Of a stretch of 40,642 bases of DNA, positions 1 through 8,655 are shown one piece after another. Each line of letters begins with the position of its first letter. Within the stretch, counting starts at the first letter, position 1. The stretch is from Prolixibacteraceae bacterium (GTDB taxonomy: Bacteria; Bacteroidota; Bacteroidia; Bacteroidales; Prolixibacteraceae): NCBI GenBank assembly GCA_016933815.1, contig JAFGAF010000104.1, positions 1 through 40,642 of the forward strand. Reading direction: 5' to 3'. Both the position numbers and the translations under genes were made by a program. The notes under the pieces were generated by a model. That model saw nothing but the letters and a program-made list of their open reading frames with translations. It ran no database searches and was not told the DNA's origin.

Positions 1-440
1 ACAAAATCGTCGAAAACGGTTTTGATTTTTTCTTCACCTTCGAGTTTTGAGCTACCGTAAACCGATAATGGATTTGTTTGATCCTCCTCGGTGTAAGCTT
101 CACCTTTTTCGCCATCAAAAACATAGTCTGTCGATATGTGAATCAGAAAAGCATTTTGCATTGCACAGGCAGCTGCCAATACTTGAGGTGCCAAAGCATT
201 TATTTTTCTGGCATTTTTAACATCTATTTCAGCTCCATCGACATCGGTAAAAGCTGCACAGTTTACTAATATTGCAGGTTTACTTGCTTCCATAAATACC
301 GAAACGGCATCGGGGTTGGTTATATCCAACATGTCAACATCGGTGAAAATAAATTCTAGACCAGGAAAATTACGGCAAAGCCTCCTCAACTCATTTCCTA
401 ACTGTCCGTTTGCTCCGGTTACTAATATTTTACTGTTCAT
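1..440 (-). CDS. rfbD: dTDP-4-dehydrorhamnose reductase RfbD (RmlD), partial
   Basis: N-terminal 146 codons only; the gene runs off the left edge of the window. RmlD makes the last step of dTDP-L-rhamnose synthesis, the NAD(P)H-dependent reduction of dTDP-4-keto-rhamnose, in the cytoplasm. Reading the minus strand from the ATG at 438-440 gives [19 protein letters not shown], an SDR Rossmann start with GxxGxxG. It continues to HISTDYVFDG and VYGSSKLEGE, which holds the Tyr-x-x-x-Lys catalytic pair. These are standard RmlD motifs. The start overlaps the stop of rfbC by 4 nt (ATGA, 437-440), so it is the last visible gene of a translationally coupled operon. Confidence 0.93.
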   Translation of the reverse strand, partial: MNSKILVTGANGQLGNELRRLCRNFPGLEFIFTDVDMLDITNPDAVSVFMEASKPAILVNCAAFTDVDGAEIDVKNARKINALAPQVLAAACAMQNAFLIHISTDYVFDGEKGEAYTEEDQTNPLSVYGSSKLEGEEKIKTVFDDF

Positions 441-997
441 TTCTTAAGTATAAAATTATGTTCGCTATCTCTAAATTTTGGTAGTATTTTATCTTTATCC
501 GACAAATGAATATCTTTTTCTTCTAATTTCCAATCGATATTCAATTCTCGATCGTTAAAAATAATTCCTTTTTCCGATTCTTTGTTATAAAATTGGTCAC
601 ATTTGTAAGAAAAAATTGCCTCGGGGCTTAAAACTGCGAATCCGTGAGCAAAACCTTGGGGTATTAACAGTTGCCATTTATTTTCTTCGTTCAATTCAAC
701 ACCAAACCATTTCCCAAAGGTTTCGGAACCTTTTCGAAGGTCAACAGCTACATCGAAAACCCTTCCTTTTATTGCTCTAACCAGCTTTGCTTGTGCATAA
801 GGCGCCAATTGGTAATGTAGCCCTCGCAAAACTCCAAAGCTCGATTTTGATTCGTTATCTTGCACAAAATTGTAATTTAATCCCAATTTGTCAAAAAAAT
901 TTTGATTAAACGACTCAAAAAAGTAGCCACGATCGTCGATAAACTGACGGGGTTCAATAATCAGCAGGTCTTTTATCGTTGTTTCAATTATTCTCAT
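437..997 (-). CDS. rfbC: dTDP-4-dehydrorhamnose 3,5-epimerase RfbC (RmlC)
   Basis: 186 aa, the usual length for this cupin enzyme, which epimerises dTDP-4-keto-6-deoxyglucose at C3 and C5. Visible family motifs are [10 protein letters not shown] (21-30), [10 protein letters not shown] (54-63, catalytic His61), [13 protein letters not shown] (79-91), IPQGFAHGF (112-120) and FSYKC with Tyr131. The frame is open 40 codons further upstream, but that part lies inside rfbA. The ATG at 995-997 overlaps the rfbA stop as ATGA and begins with the expected MRIIET, so I chose it. It is in an operon with UXS, rfbA and rfbD for activated-sugar synthesis for surface polysaccharide. Confidence 0.96.
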   Translation of the reverse strand: MRIIETTIKDLLIIEPRQFIDDRGYFFESFNQNFFDKLGLNYNFVQDNESKSSFGVLRGLHYQLAPYAQAKLVRAIKGRVFDVAVDLRKGSETFGKWFGVELNEENKWQLLIPQGFAHGFAVLSPEAIFSYKCDQFYNKESEKGIIFNDRELNIDWKLEEKDIHLSDKDKILPKFRDSEHNFILKK

Positions 998-1863
998 TGT
1001 TCTTTTAAAAGGTTGATTAAATATTGTCCGTACTGGTTTTTGCTTAAAGGTTCGGCCAATTTTGCCAGTTGATTTTTGTCGATCCAATTTTTTCGAAAGG
1101 CAATTTCTTCGAGGCAAGCCACTTTAAGTCCTTGGCGTTGTTCTATTGTAGCAATAAAGTTCGAAGCTTGAATAAGGCTTTCGTGTGTGCCGGTATCGAG
1201 CCAGGCCATTCCGCGCCCCATTAGTTCAACGTCGAGCCTGTTTTCGTTAAGGTAGCACTTGTTCAGGTCGGTTATTTCGAGTTCGCCGCGTGCCGATGGT
1301 TTTAGTTTTTTTGCTTTCTCAACCACATCGTTTGGGTAAAAATAAAGACCTGTTACAGCATAATTCGATTTTGGTTTTTCGGGTTTTTCTTCAAGGCTTA
1401 AAACAGCGCCATTTTCATCAAACTCAACAACACCATAACGTTGCGGGTCGTTAACAAAATAACCGAATACAACTGCATTTTCTGATATTTGTGAGGCTTG
1501 TTTTAACTGTCCCGAAAAACCGTAACCATAAAATATATTGTCGCCCAATACAAGGCAAACATTGTCGTTTCCAATAAATTCTTCACCAATAATGAATGCT
1601 TGAGCAAGCCCGTCGGGGCTGGGTTGTTCGGCGTATTCAACATTTACTCCAATTTGGCTTCCATCGCCAAAAAGATCTTTGTAAAGGCCAATGTCCTTTG
1701 GTGTCGATATAATTAATATATCGCGAATACCGGCAAGCATTAAAACCGAAAACGGGTAATAAATCATTGGCTTGTCGTATATGGGGATAATTTGTTTTGA
1801 AATGCTTTTTGTTATAGGAAACAAGCGGGTACCGGCTCCTCCGGCTAATATGATGCCTTTCAT
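994..1863 (-). CDS. rfbA: glucose-1-phosphate thymidylyltransferase RfbA (RmlA)
   Basis: 289 aa, full length. RmlA joins dTTP and glucose-1-phosphate to make dTDP-glucose, the entry step to dTDP-rhamnose. The nucleotide-binding signature [15 protein letters not shown] is at residues 6-20. LGDNIFYG (107-113) carries the metal-binding Asp, LEEKP is at 157-161, and [11 protein letters not shown] (191-201) and [10 protein letters not shown] (221-230) are canonical. The ATG at 1861-1863 overlaps the upstream UXS stop by 4 nt and its own stop overlaps rfbC by 4 nt. That spacing suggests tight stoichiometric coupling. Confidence 0.97.
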   Translation of the reverse strand: MKGIILAGGAGTRLFPITKSISKQIIPIYDKPMIYYPFSVLMLAGIRDILIISTPKDIGLYKDLFGDGSQIGVNVEYAEQPSPDGLAQAFIIGEEFIGNDNVCLVLGDNIFYGYGFSGQLKQASQISENAVVFGYFVNDPQRYGVVEFDENGAVLSLEEKPEKPKSNYAVTGLYFYPNDVVEKAKKLKPSARGELEITDLNKCYLNENRLDVELMGRGMAWLDTGTHESLIQASNFIATIEQRQGLKVACLEEIAFRKNWIDKNQLAKLAEPLSKNQYGQYLINLLKEQ

Positions 1864-2819
1864 GCGATTAGATTGTTAATTTTAAATTGTTCAATGTAGT
1901 AATTTATGGTATTTTTTAAACCATGTTCGAGTTGAATATTGGGTTCCCAACCGTTAAGTTGCTGTTTCGCAAGATCGATGTTGGGTAGTCGGTGCATAGG
2001 ATCGTCTGACGGTAGTGGTTTGTAGATGATTTTTGATTGCGAACCGGTAATTTCAATTACCTTTTTTGCCAGTTCAATTACAGTAAAACTTTTGGTATTA
2101 CCAAGGTTTATTGGTCCGGTAACATCTTCGTCGGAGTTCATTAATCGTGTTATGCCTTCAATTAAATCTGTAATGTATTGAAAACAACGAGTTTGGGTGC
2201 CGTCTCCGTAAACGGTAAGGTCTTTCCCTTTTAAGGCTTGAATAATAAAGTTTGAAACAACGCGTCCGTCTTCGGGATGCATCCGAGGGCCGTATGTATT
2301 AAAAATTCGTGCAATTTTAATGCGAACGCCATTTTCGGTGTGGTAATTCATGAAAAGCGATTCGGCGCATCGTTTTCCCTCGTCGTAACTTGATCGTTTT
2401 CCAATAGGGTTTACGTTTCCCCAATACGATTCGGGTTGGGGCTGAATGTTTGGGTTACCATAAACTTCGCTTGTTGATGCTTGTAAGATTTTAGCATTTG
2501 TACGTTTGGCTAGCCCCAGCAAATTTATTGCTCCCAAAACCGAAGTTTTGATTGTTTTTATAGGGTTGATCTGATAATGAACGGGCGAGGCCGGGCATGC
2601 CAAATTGTATATTTCGTCAACTTCGGCGTAAAAGGGTTGAATAATATCGTGCCTTACCAACTCAAATTTTGTGTTGCCCATTAAGTGCTCAATGTTGTGT
2701 TTCGACCCGGTTATGAAATTATCCAAGCATATTACATCGTGACCATCGTTTATTAGTTTATCACACAAATGCGATCCGATAAAACCTGCTCCTCCGGCTA
2801 TTAATATGCTTTTCCCCAT
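1860..2819 (-). CDS. UDP-glucuronate decarboxylase (UDP-xylose synthase), extended SDR
   Basis: 319 aa from the ATG at 2817-2819. UXS enzymes oxidise and decarboxylate UDP-glucuronate to UDP-xylose using bound NAD+. Motifs: [12 protein letters not shown] (9-20, NAD-binding), [12 protein letters not shown] (72-83) and NPIKTIKTS (85-93), both hallmarks of UXS rather than RmlB. ASTSEVYG is at 114-121 and SYDEGKR carries the catalytic Tyr145 and Lys149. An open extension to 2909 would need a TTG start and begins with unrelated residues, so I rejected it. It is the first gene of the rfb operon in this window and sits where rfbB is often found. A related UDP-sugar decarboxylase or 4,6-dehydratase is possible, but the PASPVHYQ motif favours UXS. 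Confidence 0.88.
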   Translation of the reverse strand: MGKSILIAGGAGFIGSHLCDKLINDGHDVICLDNFITGSKHNIEHLMGNTKFELVRHDIIQPFYAEVDEIYNLACPASPVHYQINPIKTIKTSVLGAINLLGLAKRTNAKILQASTSEVYGNPNIQPQPESYWGNVNPIGKRSSYDEGKRCAESLFMNYHTENGVRIKIARIFNTYGPRMHPEDGRVVSNFIIQALKGKDLTVYGDGTQTRCFQYITDLIEGITRLMNSDEDVTGPINLGNTKSFTVIELAKKVIEITGSQSKIIYKPLPSDDPMHRLPNIDLAKQQLNGWEPNIQLEHGLKNTINYYIEQFKINNLIA

Positions 2820-3028
2820 ATTTTTTTTACTTAAACAAGTAAATTGAATGCTCTCTGCTTGCTTGTTACATTTCAGATTGTAAAAATATAAATAATGCCC
2901 GATATTCAATAAACTGTAAATAACTTAATCGTTTGTCGATATTTACTATCCAATATCAATTTATGTTTTCAAACCAATGAATACAATAATAAAATGTTGA
3001 TTTTTAGCTAAAAAAAGGCATAACAACT

Positions 3029-3059
3029 TTTGAATATTTCACGGAAAGTTATACTTTTG
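3029..3059 (+). promoter_or_regulatory. Bacteroidota-type sigma promoter of rpsA
   Basis: TTTG at 3029-3032, a 19-bp spacer, then TACTTTTG at 3052-3059. This matches the Bacteroidota -33/-7 consensus (TTTG, about 19 bp, TAnnTTTG) exactly. The predicted transcript start near 3065 gives a leader of about 50 nt before the rpsA ATG at 3118. The 298-bp gap also has to carry the divergent start for the UXS-rfb operon. I saw no equally good match for that on the minus strand. Confidence 0.75.
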
Positions 3060-3117
3060 CCGCGCAATTTAGCAAACGATATAATGTCTAACACATTAAA
3101 TTTTAAAAAAGAATTAA

Positions 3118-5082
3118 ATGACAAAAAAAATTGAAGAGCAAGTTGAGCAAACCGACGTTGTAGCAAACGAGATTGTTCAAGCCGAAAACAAAGAGGCTAC
3201 TGCCCCTGTAAACGATGATGAAGACGCATTAAGCGACGACGAAGTTGTTGAAGAAGTTGTTGCAAAACCAAAAAAACAATTAAAAAAGAAAAGCGAAGAC
3301 CCAAAAGCCGAAGCTGATGAAGATTTTGACTGGGATAATTTCGCTTCAGAAAAAGGTGTAAGCAGCAAAAAGCGCGAAGAACTTGAAGCATTGTACGATG
3401 TTACACTTTCTACAATTCAGGAGAAAGAATGTGTTGACGGAATTGTAATTTCGATGAACAAGCGCGAAGTTGTTGTAAACATTGGCTATAAGTCGGATGC
3501 AATTGTTAGCATGAACGAATTCCGCTACAATCCTGAATTGAAAATAGGCGACACCGTGGAAGTTTATGTTGAAAGTTTGGAAGACAAAAAAGGCCAGCTT
3601 ACTCTTTCTCACAAAAAAGCCCGTTCGTTACGTTCATGGGATCGTGTTAACGAGGCACTCGAAAAAGATGAAGTTATCAAAGGCTTCATTAAATGCCGTA
3701 CCAAAGGCGGTATGATTGTCGATGTTTTTGGCATCGAAGCATTCCTTCCGGGTTCACAAATCGATGTGAAACCTATTCGCGACTACGATATTTACGTAGG
3801 CAAATACATGGAATTCAAAGTTGTTAAAATTAACCACGAATTCCGCAACGTTGTTGTTTCGCACAAAGCGCTCATCGAAGCCGAACTCGAACAACAGAAA
3901 AAAGAAATTATTTCGAAACTCGAAAAAGGACAGGTGCTTGAAGGTACCGTTAAAAATATTACCTCGTACGGTGTATTCATCGACTTGGGTGGTGTTGACG
4001 GCTTGATTCACATTACTGACCTAAGCTGGGGACGTGTTACCCATCCGAACGAAATTGTTGAACTCGATCAGAAAATCAACGTGGTTATCCTCGATTTCGA
4101 CGACGAGAAAAAACGTATTGCTTTAGGTTTGAAACAACTTACTCCACATCCATGGGATAACTTGAGTGCCGAATTGAAAGTTGGCGATTCAGTTAAAGGA
4201 AAAGTAGTTGTATTGGCCGACTATGGCGCATTTGTTGAAATAGCTCCTGGTGTTGAAGGTTTGATCCACGTTTCGGAAATGAGTTGGAGCCAGCACTTAC
4301 GCAGTGCTCAGGATTTCCTTGCTGTTGGCGACGAAGTTGAAGCTCAAATACTTACACTCGACCGCGAAGAGCGCAAAATGTCACTTGGTATTAAACAATT
4401 ACACCAAGATCCATGGGATAAAATTGAAGATATTTATGCTCTCGGATCGAAACATACTGCTAAAGTACGCAACTTCACCAACTTTGGTGTATTTGTTGAA
4501 ATTGCCGAAGGTGTTGACGGTTTGATTCACATCAGCGATCTTAGCTGGACCAAAAAAGTAAAACACCCATCGGAGTTTACTGCAATTGGTAGCGAAATTG
4601 AAGTGGTAGTTCTCGATATCGACAAGGAAAATCGCAGGTTGAGCCTCGGACACAAACAATTGGAAGAAAACCCATGGGATGTTTTCGAAACAATTTTTGT
4701 ACTCGACTCTGTTCACGAAGGTACCATCATCGAATTGTTCGATAAAGGAGCAGTAGTTGCCTTACCATACGGTGTTGAAGGTTTTGCTACTCCACGTCAT
4801 CTTACTAAAGAAGACGGATCGAGTGTAAAAGTTGAAGACAAACTTCCGTTCAAAGTTATCGAATTCTCAAAATCGGCTAAACGCATTATCTTATCGCACT
4901 CACGTGTATGGGAAGATGTAAAACGTGCCGACGAGAAAGACACCAAAAAGTCGCAAGCACAACAAACTGCAAAAGCAATGAAAAATGTTAGCGACAACAT
5001 TGAGGTAACTACTTTAGGCGACATTTCTGAATTGGCTGCTTTGAAATCTCAGATGGAAAAAGAAGAAAAAGCAAAAAAATAG
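3118..5082 (+). CDS. rpsA: 30S ribosomal protein S1 with acidic N-terminal extension
   Basis: 654 aa. S1 binds mRNA on the small ribosomal subunit and supports initiation, which matters in a group that rarely uses Shine-Dalgarno pairing. Six S1 (OB-fold) repeats can be placed at roughly 103-168, 187-250, 271-340, 357-426, 443-513 and 531-596. Repeats 3 to 5 carry the GVFIDLGGVDGLIH type of core and are joined by a recurring PWD (346-348, 432-434, 519-521). Before repeat 1 lies an acidic, Lys-patched extension of about 95 residues that E. coli S1 lacks. The C-terminus ends in a charged, Lys-rich tail. A strong promoter precedes it. The STAS gene follows 48 nt downstream. Confidence 0.96.
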   Translation: MTKKIEEQVEQTDVVANEIVQAENKEATAPVNDDEDALSDDEVVEEVVAKPKKQLKKKSEDPKAEADEDFDWDNFASEKGVSSKKREELEALYDVTLSTIQEKECVDGIVISMNKREVVVNIGYKSDAIVSMNEFRYNPELKIGDTVEVYVESLEDKKGQLTLSHKKARSLRSWDRVNEALEKDEVIKGFIKCRTKGGMIVDVFGIEAFLPGSQIDVKPIRDYDIYVGKYMEFKVVKINHEFRNVVVSHKALIEAELEQQKKEIISKLEKGQVLEGTVKNITSYGVFIDLGGVDGLIHITDLSWGRVTHPNEIVELDQKINVVILDFDDEKKRIALGLKQLTPHPWDNLSAELKVGDSVKGKVVVLADYGAFVEIAPGVEGLIHVSEMSWSQHLRSAQDFLAVGDEVEAQILTLDREERKMSLGIKQLHQDPWDKIEDIYALGSKHTAKVRNFTNFGVFVEIAEGVDGLIHISDLSWTKKVKHPSEFTAIGSEIEVVVLDIDKENRRLSLGHKQLEENPWDVFETIFVLDSVHEGTIIELFDKGAVVALPYGVEGFATPRHLTKEDGSSVKVEDKLPFKVIEFSKSAKRIILSHSRVWEDVKRADEKDTKKSQAQQTAKAMKNVSDNIEVTTLGDISELAALKSQMEKEEKAKK

Positions 5083-5130
5083 AAATTTTGTCTGGAATTT
5101 TAATGTCGAAATTTGTACCTTGTTCGCATT

Positions 5131-5484
5131 ATGGATTACACAATAGAAAAGAAAGAGAAGTACGTTGTTGTAACAACCACTTCGGTAAAACTCAATACTG
5201 TTAATGCACCCGATTTGAAATCGGAGTTTGTGTTGCTAACAAACGATGGGGTTAAAAATATTATTCTCAACATGAATAGTTGCGAATATTGCGACTCGTC
5301 GGGGTTAAGTGCTATTCTTGTGGCCAATCGTTTATGCGAGCAACTCGAAGGCAATTTCGTATTAACCGGTTTACAGCCCGAAGTTGATAGTCTGATTAAA
5401 ATCTCGCTTCTCGATACAATATTAAATATTAAGGGAAGCATTGATGAAGCCGAGGCTCATATGGAAAGTGTTGTTAATGGGTAA
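5131..5484 (+). CDS. STAS-domain protein (anti-sigma factor antagonist-like)
   Basis: 117 aa from ATG 5131; the frame is open back to a TTG at 5113, which I rejected. It is a single STAS domain of the SpoIIAA/RsbV type. The phosphorylation loop CDSSGLSAIL (54-63) has Ser57 at the position phosphorylated in SpoIIAA. Such proteins bind an anti-sigma kinase or act in other phospho-switches. No partner kinase, phosphatase or sigma factor gene is in the window, so the target is unknown. It starts 48 nt after rpsA and ends 26 nt before rnz, and is probably co-transcribed with rnz. The domain call is firm; a role in sigma-factor control is inferred from the family. Confidence 0.88.
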   Translation: MDYTIEKKEKYVVVTTTSVKLNTVNAPDLKSEFVLLTNDGVKNIILNMNSCEYCDSSGLSAILVANRLCEQLEGNFVLTGLQPEVDSLIKISLLDTILNIKGSIDEAEAHMESVVNG

Positions 5485-5510
5485 GCATTTAATGAAAACC
5501 ATTTTCGTTA

Positions 5511-6443
5511 ATGATACCTTTTGAAATAACCATATTGGGAACAGGCTCAGCATTACCAACTTCGCAACGATACCATACCGCTCATGTACTTAATGTACGT
5601 GAGCGGTTTTTTTTAATCGACTGTGGCGAAGGTACTCAAAACCAAATGCGAAAGTATGGTGTAAAGTTTTCGCGTATCGAACACATTTTTATTTCGCATT
5701 TGCATGGCGACCACTACTTTGGATTAATAGGGCTAATTACATCGTATTTATTGCTTGGCCGGAAAACCGATTTGCACATTTATTCGCATTCGATGTTGCC
5801 CGATTTACTCAAGCCTCAAATCGATATGATGGGCGATGAGCTCAGTTATAAAATTATTTGGCACCCATTGAACTTTAAACGCAGCGAAATAATTCTCGAT
5901 AACAAAGTTGTAAAAGTAATGTCGATTCCCGTTCAACATCGGTTCCCTTGTTGTGCATTTCTTTTTACCGAAGCACCAAGCGATTTGAATGTTAGAAAAG
6001 AACAACTCGAAAAATATCAGGTCCCTTTAACCCAAATATACAATATAAAAAAAGGAGCTGATTATATTGATCAAAACCAGCAAGTAATACCTAACAGTGA
6101 ACTTACTTTGCCGGCAATGAAGCAACGAAGCTATGCATTTTGTACCGATACTGCATTTATGCCCGAACTGAGCGAATTATTTGAAAATGTTGATTTATTG
6201 TATCACGAAGCAACATTCGATAAAACGAACCAGAAACGAGCCGCCGAAACTTATCATTCAACAGCTCATCAGGCAGCTCAAATGGCCAAAATGTCGAATG
6301 CAGGGCATTTGCTTATTGGGCACTTTTCATCGAGATACAAAAACATCGATAAATTGTTGAACGAAGCTCGTGAAGTGTTCGAAAACTGCACCGCTGCAAA
6401 CGAAGGAATGGTAATTCAGATACCTCAAAAAAGATTGGTTTAG
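5511..6443 (+). CDS. rnz: ribonuclease Z (tRNA 3' endonuclease)
   Basis: 310 aa, the short bacterial form. RNase Z removes the 3' trailer from tRNA precursors using two zinc ions. Seen in the sequence: the beta-lactamase-fold start ILGTGSALPTSQRYHTA (8-24), LIDCGEGTQ (35-43), the metal motif HLHGDH (63-68), PVQHRFPC (His for zinc), FCTDTAF, LYHEATF with a downstream HSTAHQAA, and LIGHFSSRY. All expected metal ligands appear to be present. The coding sequence contains a long hairpin plus T-tract near its start (separate entry). It follows the STAS gene by 26 nt and converges on the helicase gene with a 25-nt gap. Confidence 0.96.
   Translation: MIPFEITILGTGSALPTSQRYHTAHVLNVRERFFLIDCGEGTQNQMRKYGVKFSRIEHIFISHLHGDHYFGLIGLITSYLLLGRKTDLHIYSHSMLPDLLKPQIDMMGDELSYKIIWHPLNFKRSEIILDNKVVKVMSIPVQHRFPCCAFLFTEAPSDLNVRKEQLEKYQVPLTQIYNIKKGADYIDQNQQVIPNSELTLPAMKQRSYAFCTDTAFMPELSELFENVDLLYHEATFDKTNQKRAAETYHSTAHQAAQMAKMSNAGHLLIGHFSSRYKNIDKLLNEAREVFENCTAANEGMVIQIPQKRLV
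5577..5614 (+). terminator. intrinsic-terminator-like hairpin inside rnz
   Basis: Left arm ACCGCTCATGTAC (5577-5589), loop TTAAT, right arm GTACGTGAGCGGT (5595-5607). This is 12 Watson-Crick pairs plus one G-T wobble, and the last T begins a run of eight T (5607-5614). It has the full look of a Rho-independent terminator on the sense strand, 66-104 nt after the rnz start codon. The codons still encode conserved rnz residues (THAHVLNVRERFFLID region), so it could be coincidence of coding, or a conditional attenuator whose stem is kept open by translating ribosomes. Confidence 0.45.
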
Positions 6444-6468
6444 TTTTTAATTTTATTGTCAGTCTTTG

Positions 6469-7914
6469 TTAATCCCATTCGTTATTTTCTGTGTTTTCTT
6501 CAAAGAATTTTTTATCGAAATTAACCAAAAAGAGTTTTGTTTTTGGGCGGGTAAATGCAGTGTAAAACCAGCGCATGTATTCAATATTTAGCATGTCCTC
6601 GGTTAAATACCCGTGATCGACAAAAACGGCTTCCCATTGTCCACCTTGTGCTTTATGGCAAGTAACAGCATAAGCAAATTTAACTTGCAGTGCATTGAAA
6701 TAGGGATCTTTTTTTATTTCTTCCCATCGTTTTTTCTTACTTGTAATGTGTTGATAATCTTCTTGTATGGCATTGTAAAGTTTTTGATTATCGTTATTGC
6801 CAAAAGCAGGTGCTTCAATTGTAAGGGTGTCGATAAAAATTTTACATTCGAGCTCAATATTGTCGTAATCGATAAATTGAAGTGTTACATTAGCAAATCT
6901 GTAGCCGTACAATTCTTCTGTTTTATAAATTTTTGCAACACGTGCAATATCTCCGTTGGCAATAAAATCAATTTTCCCTTCTCCATCGGTCCAGTGGTAA
7001 TTGTTTTTAACAATCATAAGTAAATCGCCTTGCGACAACTCCGATTCGCGCCAAAGAATGGTTCTCCGAATGCCTTCGTTAAAGCGGTTTGCCCTTTTAT
7101 TGCTTCGGGTAACCACTATGGTTTCCGATTCGCCGTATTTATCGTAGCAGGTACTTATTGTTTCTATCAGGTCTTCGCCGCCAATGCGTTGTATGTCGGT
7201 ATGCCCTTCGAGTTCAATTTGAAAGAATTGCATGGTATTTCCCCCTGAAATGATTTGCCGTATAGCAGTAGCGTTACTTAATATGCCCGACGATTGCGAC
7301 TGCCTGACAACATCGTTCAAATTTGCTACCAAAACATCCATGTTGTACTCTTCAATTACTTTGGGATCGAGTGCCGGGCTAATGTTAAGCCCAACAGGAG
7401 GAAGCTGTGCCGTGTCGCCCACAAGCATTAAACGGCAGTTTTTCCCGTTGTAAACATATTCTATTAAATCGTCGAGCAATCTTCCGCTACCAAAAATCGA
7501 TTGGTCGGGGGCAGCATTTGCAATCATCGAAGCTTCGTCGACAATAAAAACGGTATTCGATGCTTTATTATAATTTAATTGAAAGTGCCCCAATCCATCG
7601 GATGAAGACATTTGCCTGTAAATTTTTTTGTGAATAGTGTAAGCTGCCTGGTTTGCATATTGCGAAAGAACTTTAGCTGCTCTTCCGGTTGGCGCTAAAA
7701 GTTCGGTGTTTACTTTAAATTGTTTCAATACGTTTACCAATGTGCTCACAAGTAGCGTTTTACCAGTTCCTGCATAGCCCTTGAGCATAAAGATTGCATA
7801 TTGGTTTTCGTTAAATAAAAATGATGAAATTTGCTCAATAGCCTTACTCTGCCCCGGAGTTGGGGTGTGGTTTAAAGATTGGCCTATTATTTGTGTTAAT
7901 TTCTTTTCAAACAT
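6469..7914 (-). CDS. RecD-like/Dda-like superfamily 1 DNA helicase
   Basis: 481 aa. Helicase motifs in order: GYAGTGKT (46-53, Walker A), APTGRAAKVL (74-83, motif Ia), VDEASM (125-130, Walker B), LVGDTAQLPPVG (motif III), then CHKAQGGQW and YTAFTRPK near the C-terminus (motifs V and VI). This layout is that of the RecD/TraA branch of SF1B, 5'-3' helicases that act in repair or in restarting replication. At 481 aa it lacks the long N-terminal part of true RecD, and no recB or recC is nearby. It is therefore better called a RecD-like or Dda-like helicase, common in Bacteroidota, than exonuclease V. It stands alone on the minus strand. Confidence 0.87.
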   Translation of the reverse strand: MFEKKLTQIIGQSLNHTPTPGQSKAIEQISSFLFNENQYAIFMLKGYAGTGKTLLVSTLVNVLKQFKVNTELLAPTGRAAKVLSQYANQAAYTIHKKIYRQMSSSDGLGHFQLNYNKASNTVFIVDEASMIANAAPDQSIFGSGRLLDDLIEYVYNGKNCRLMLVGDTAQLPPVGLNISPALDPKVIEEYNMDVLVANLNDVVRQSQSSGILSNATAIRQIISGGNTMQFFQIELEGHTDIQRIGGEDLIETISTCYDKYGESETIVVTRSNKRANRFNEGIRRTILWRESELSQGDLLMIVKNNYHWTDGEGKIDFIANGDIARVAKIYKTEELYGYRFANVTLQFIDYDNIELECKIFIDTLTIEAPAFGNNDNQKLYNAIQEDYQHITSKKKRWEEIKKDPYFNALQVKFAYAVTCHKAQGGQWEAVFVDHGYLTEDMLNIEYMRWFYTAFTRPKTKLFLVNFDKKFFEENTENNEWD

Positions 7915-7962
7915 ATTCCACTAAATTAATTTTTATGGGGAAACATAATCTGATTTTTTTTA

Positions 7963-7970
7963 TAAATTTG
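7963..7970 (+). promoter_or_regulatory. probable -7 element upstream of the 8006 gene
   Basis: TAAATTTG is an exact match to the Bacteroidota -7 element TAnnTTTG, 35 nt before the ATG at 8006. No TTTG lies at the matching upstream distance, so only half of the promoter is recognisable. Confidence 0.45.
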
Positions 7971-8005
7971 CAGACAAAGATCGCAAAACTTAAAAATTTA
8001 AATAA

Positions 8006-8647
8006 ATGAAACGAATTTTAATTCAAATTGTATTAATAGCAATTGTCGTATTCTTGGCCTATATGTTATGGGATACCATTAAAACTCCTATCGATTTTGA
8101 AAAGGAACGTAAAGCAAGATACGAAGAAGTGGTTGAAAACCTTATCGATATCAGAAAAGCACAGTTGGCTTTTAAAGATGTAAATGGCCAGTTTTGTGGC
8201 GATTGGGATTCGTTGGTAACTTTTGTTAAAACCGATTCAATTCCAAAAATTAGAAAAATTGGTATGTTAACCGATAGTATGATCGAAGCCGGATTGGATG
8301 AAAAAGCCGCAATGAAAAAAGGGCTTATAATTCGTGATACGATTAAGGTTAGTGTTCTGGAAGAAGTTTTTGGTACCGACTACAATGTTGATCAACTTCC
8401 AATTATTCCTGAGTCGGGTGGCGAAAAATTTTGGTTGCGTCAAACTATTATTACCACAGGTTCGGGAGTTAAGGTACCTGTTTTCGAAGCACGTGCTCAT
8501 AATAATTTAATTTTAGCCGAACTCGAAGACGATTACAAACAACAAATAATAAACTTGAACGAACAACGCAGAAAAAATAATCGTTATCCGGGGCTAAAAG
8601 TAGGTTCAGTTGAAGAACCAAACAACAACGTAGGTAACTGGGAATAA
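8006..8647 (+). CDS. membrane-anchored pilin-like conserved hypothetical protein
   Basis: 213 aa. I do not recognise a named family. Residues 4-22 form one hydrophobic helix after a short basic start (MKR), so the protein is anchored with its bulk outside the cytoplasm. After it comes a charged helix and then IRKAQLAFKDVNGQFCGDWDSLVTF (about residues 49-73). This recalls the conserved stretch after the N-terminal helix of type II pseudopilins. A prepilin peptidase site (G before FTLIE) is absent. The rest is mixed and ends Asn-rich. It begins a three-gene operon, with DUF3822 8 nt downstream and then rsmD. Function unknown. Confidence 0.8.
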   Translation: MKRILIQIVLIAIVVFLAYMLWDTIKTPIDFEKERKARYEEVVENLIDIRKAQLAFKDVNGQFCGDWDSLVTFVKTDSIPKIRKIGMLTDSMIEAGLDEKAAMKKGLIIRDTIKVSVLEEVFGTDYNVDQLPIIPESGGEKFWLRQTIITTGSGVKVPVFEARAHNNLILAELEDDYKQQIINLNEQRRKNNRYPGLKVGSVEEPNNNVGNWE

Positions 8648-8655
8648 TATTTCTA

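Noticed and set aside
997-1117. 40-codon upstream extension of rfbC
   Set aside because: Lies inside rfbA and lacks family similarity; the ATG at 997 has the ATGA overlap and the conserved N-terminus.
2820-2909. 30-codon upstream extension of the UXS gene
   Set aside because: Needs a TTG start and precedes the Rossmann strand with unrelated residues.
3940-4690. Long direct DNA repeats
   Set aside because: They are the homologous S1 repeats within rpsA (shared PWD and GVFVEI motifs), not a separate repeat element.
6613-7023. 136-aa plus-strand frame inside the helicase region
   Set aside because: Antisense to a gene with complete helicase motifs; Phe/Ile-rich composition typical of a shadow frame.
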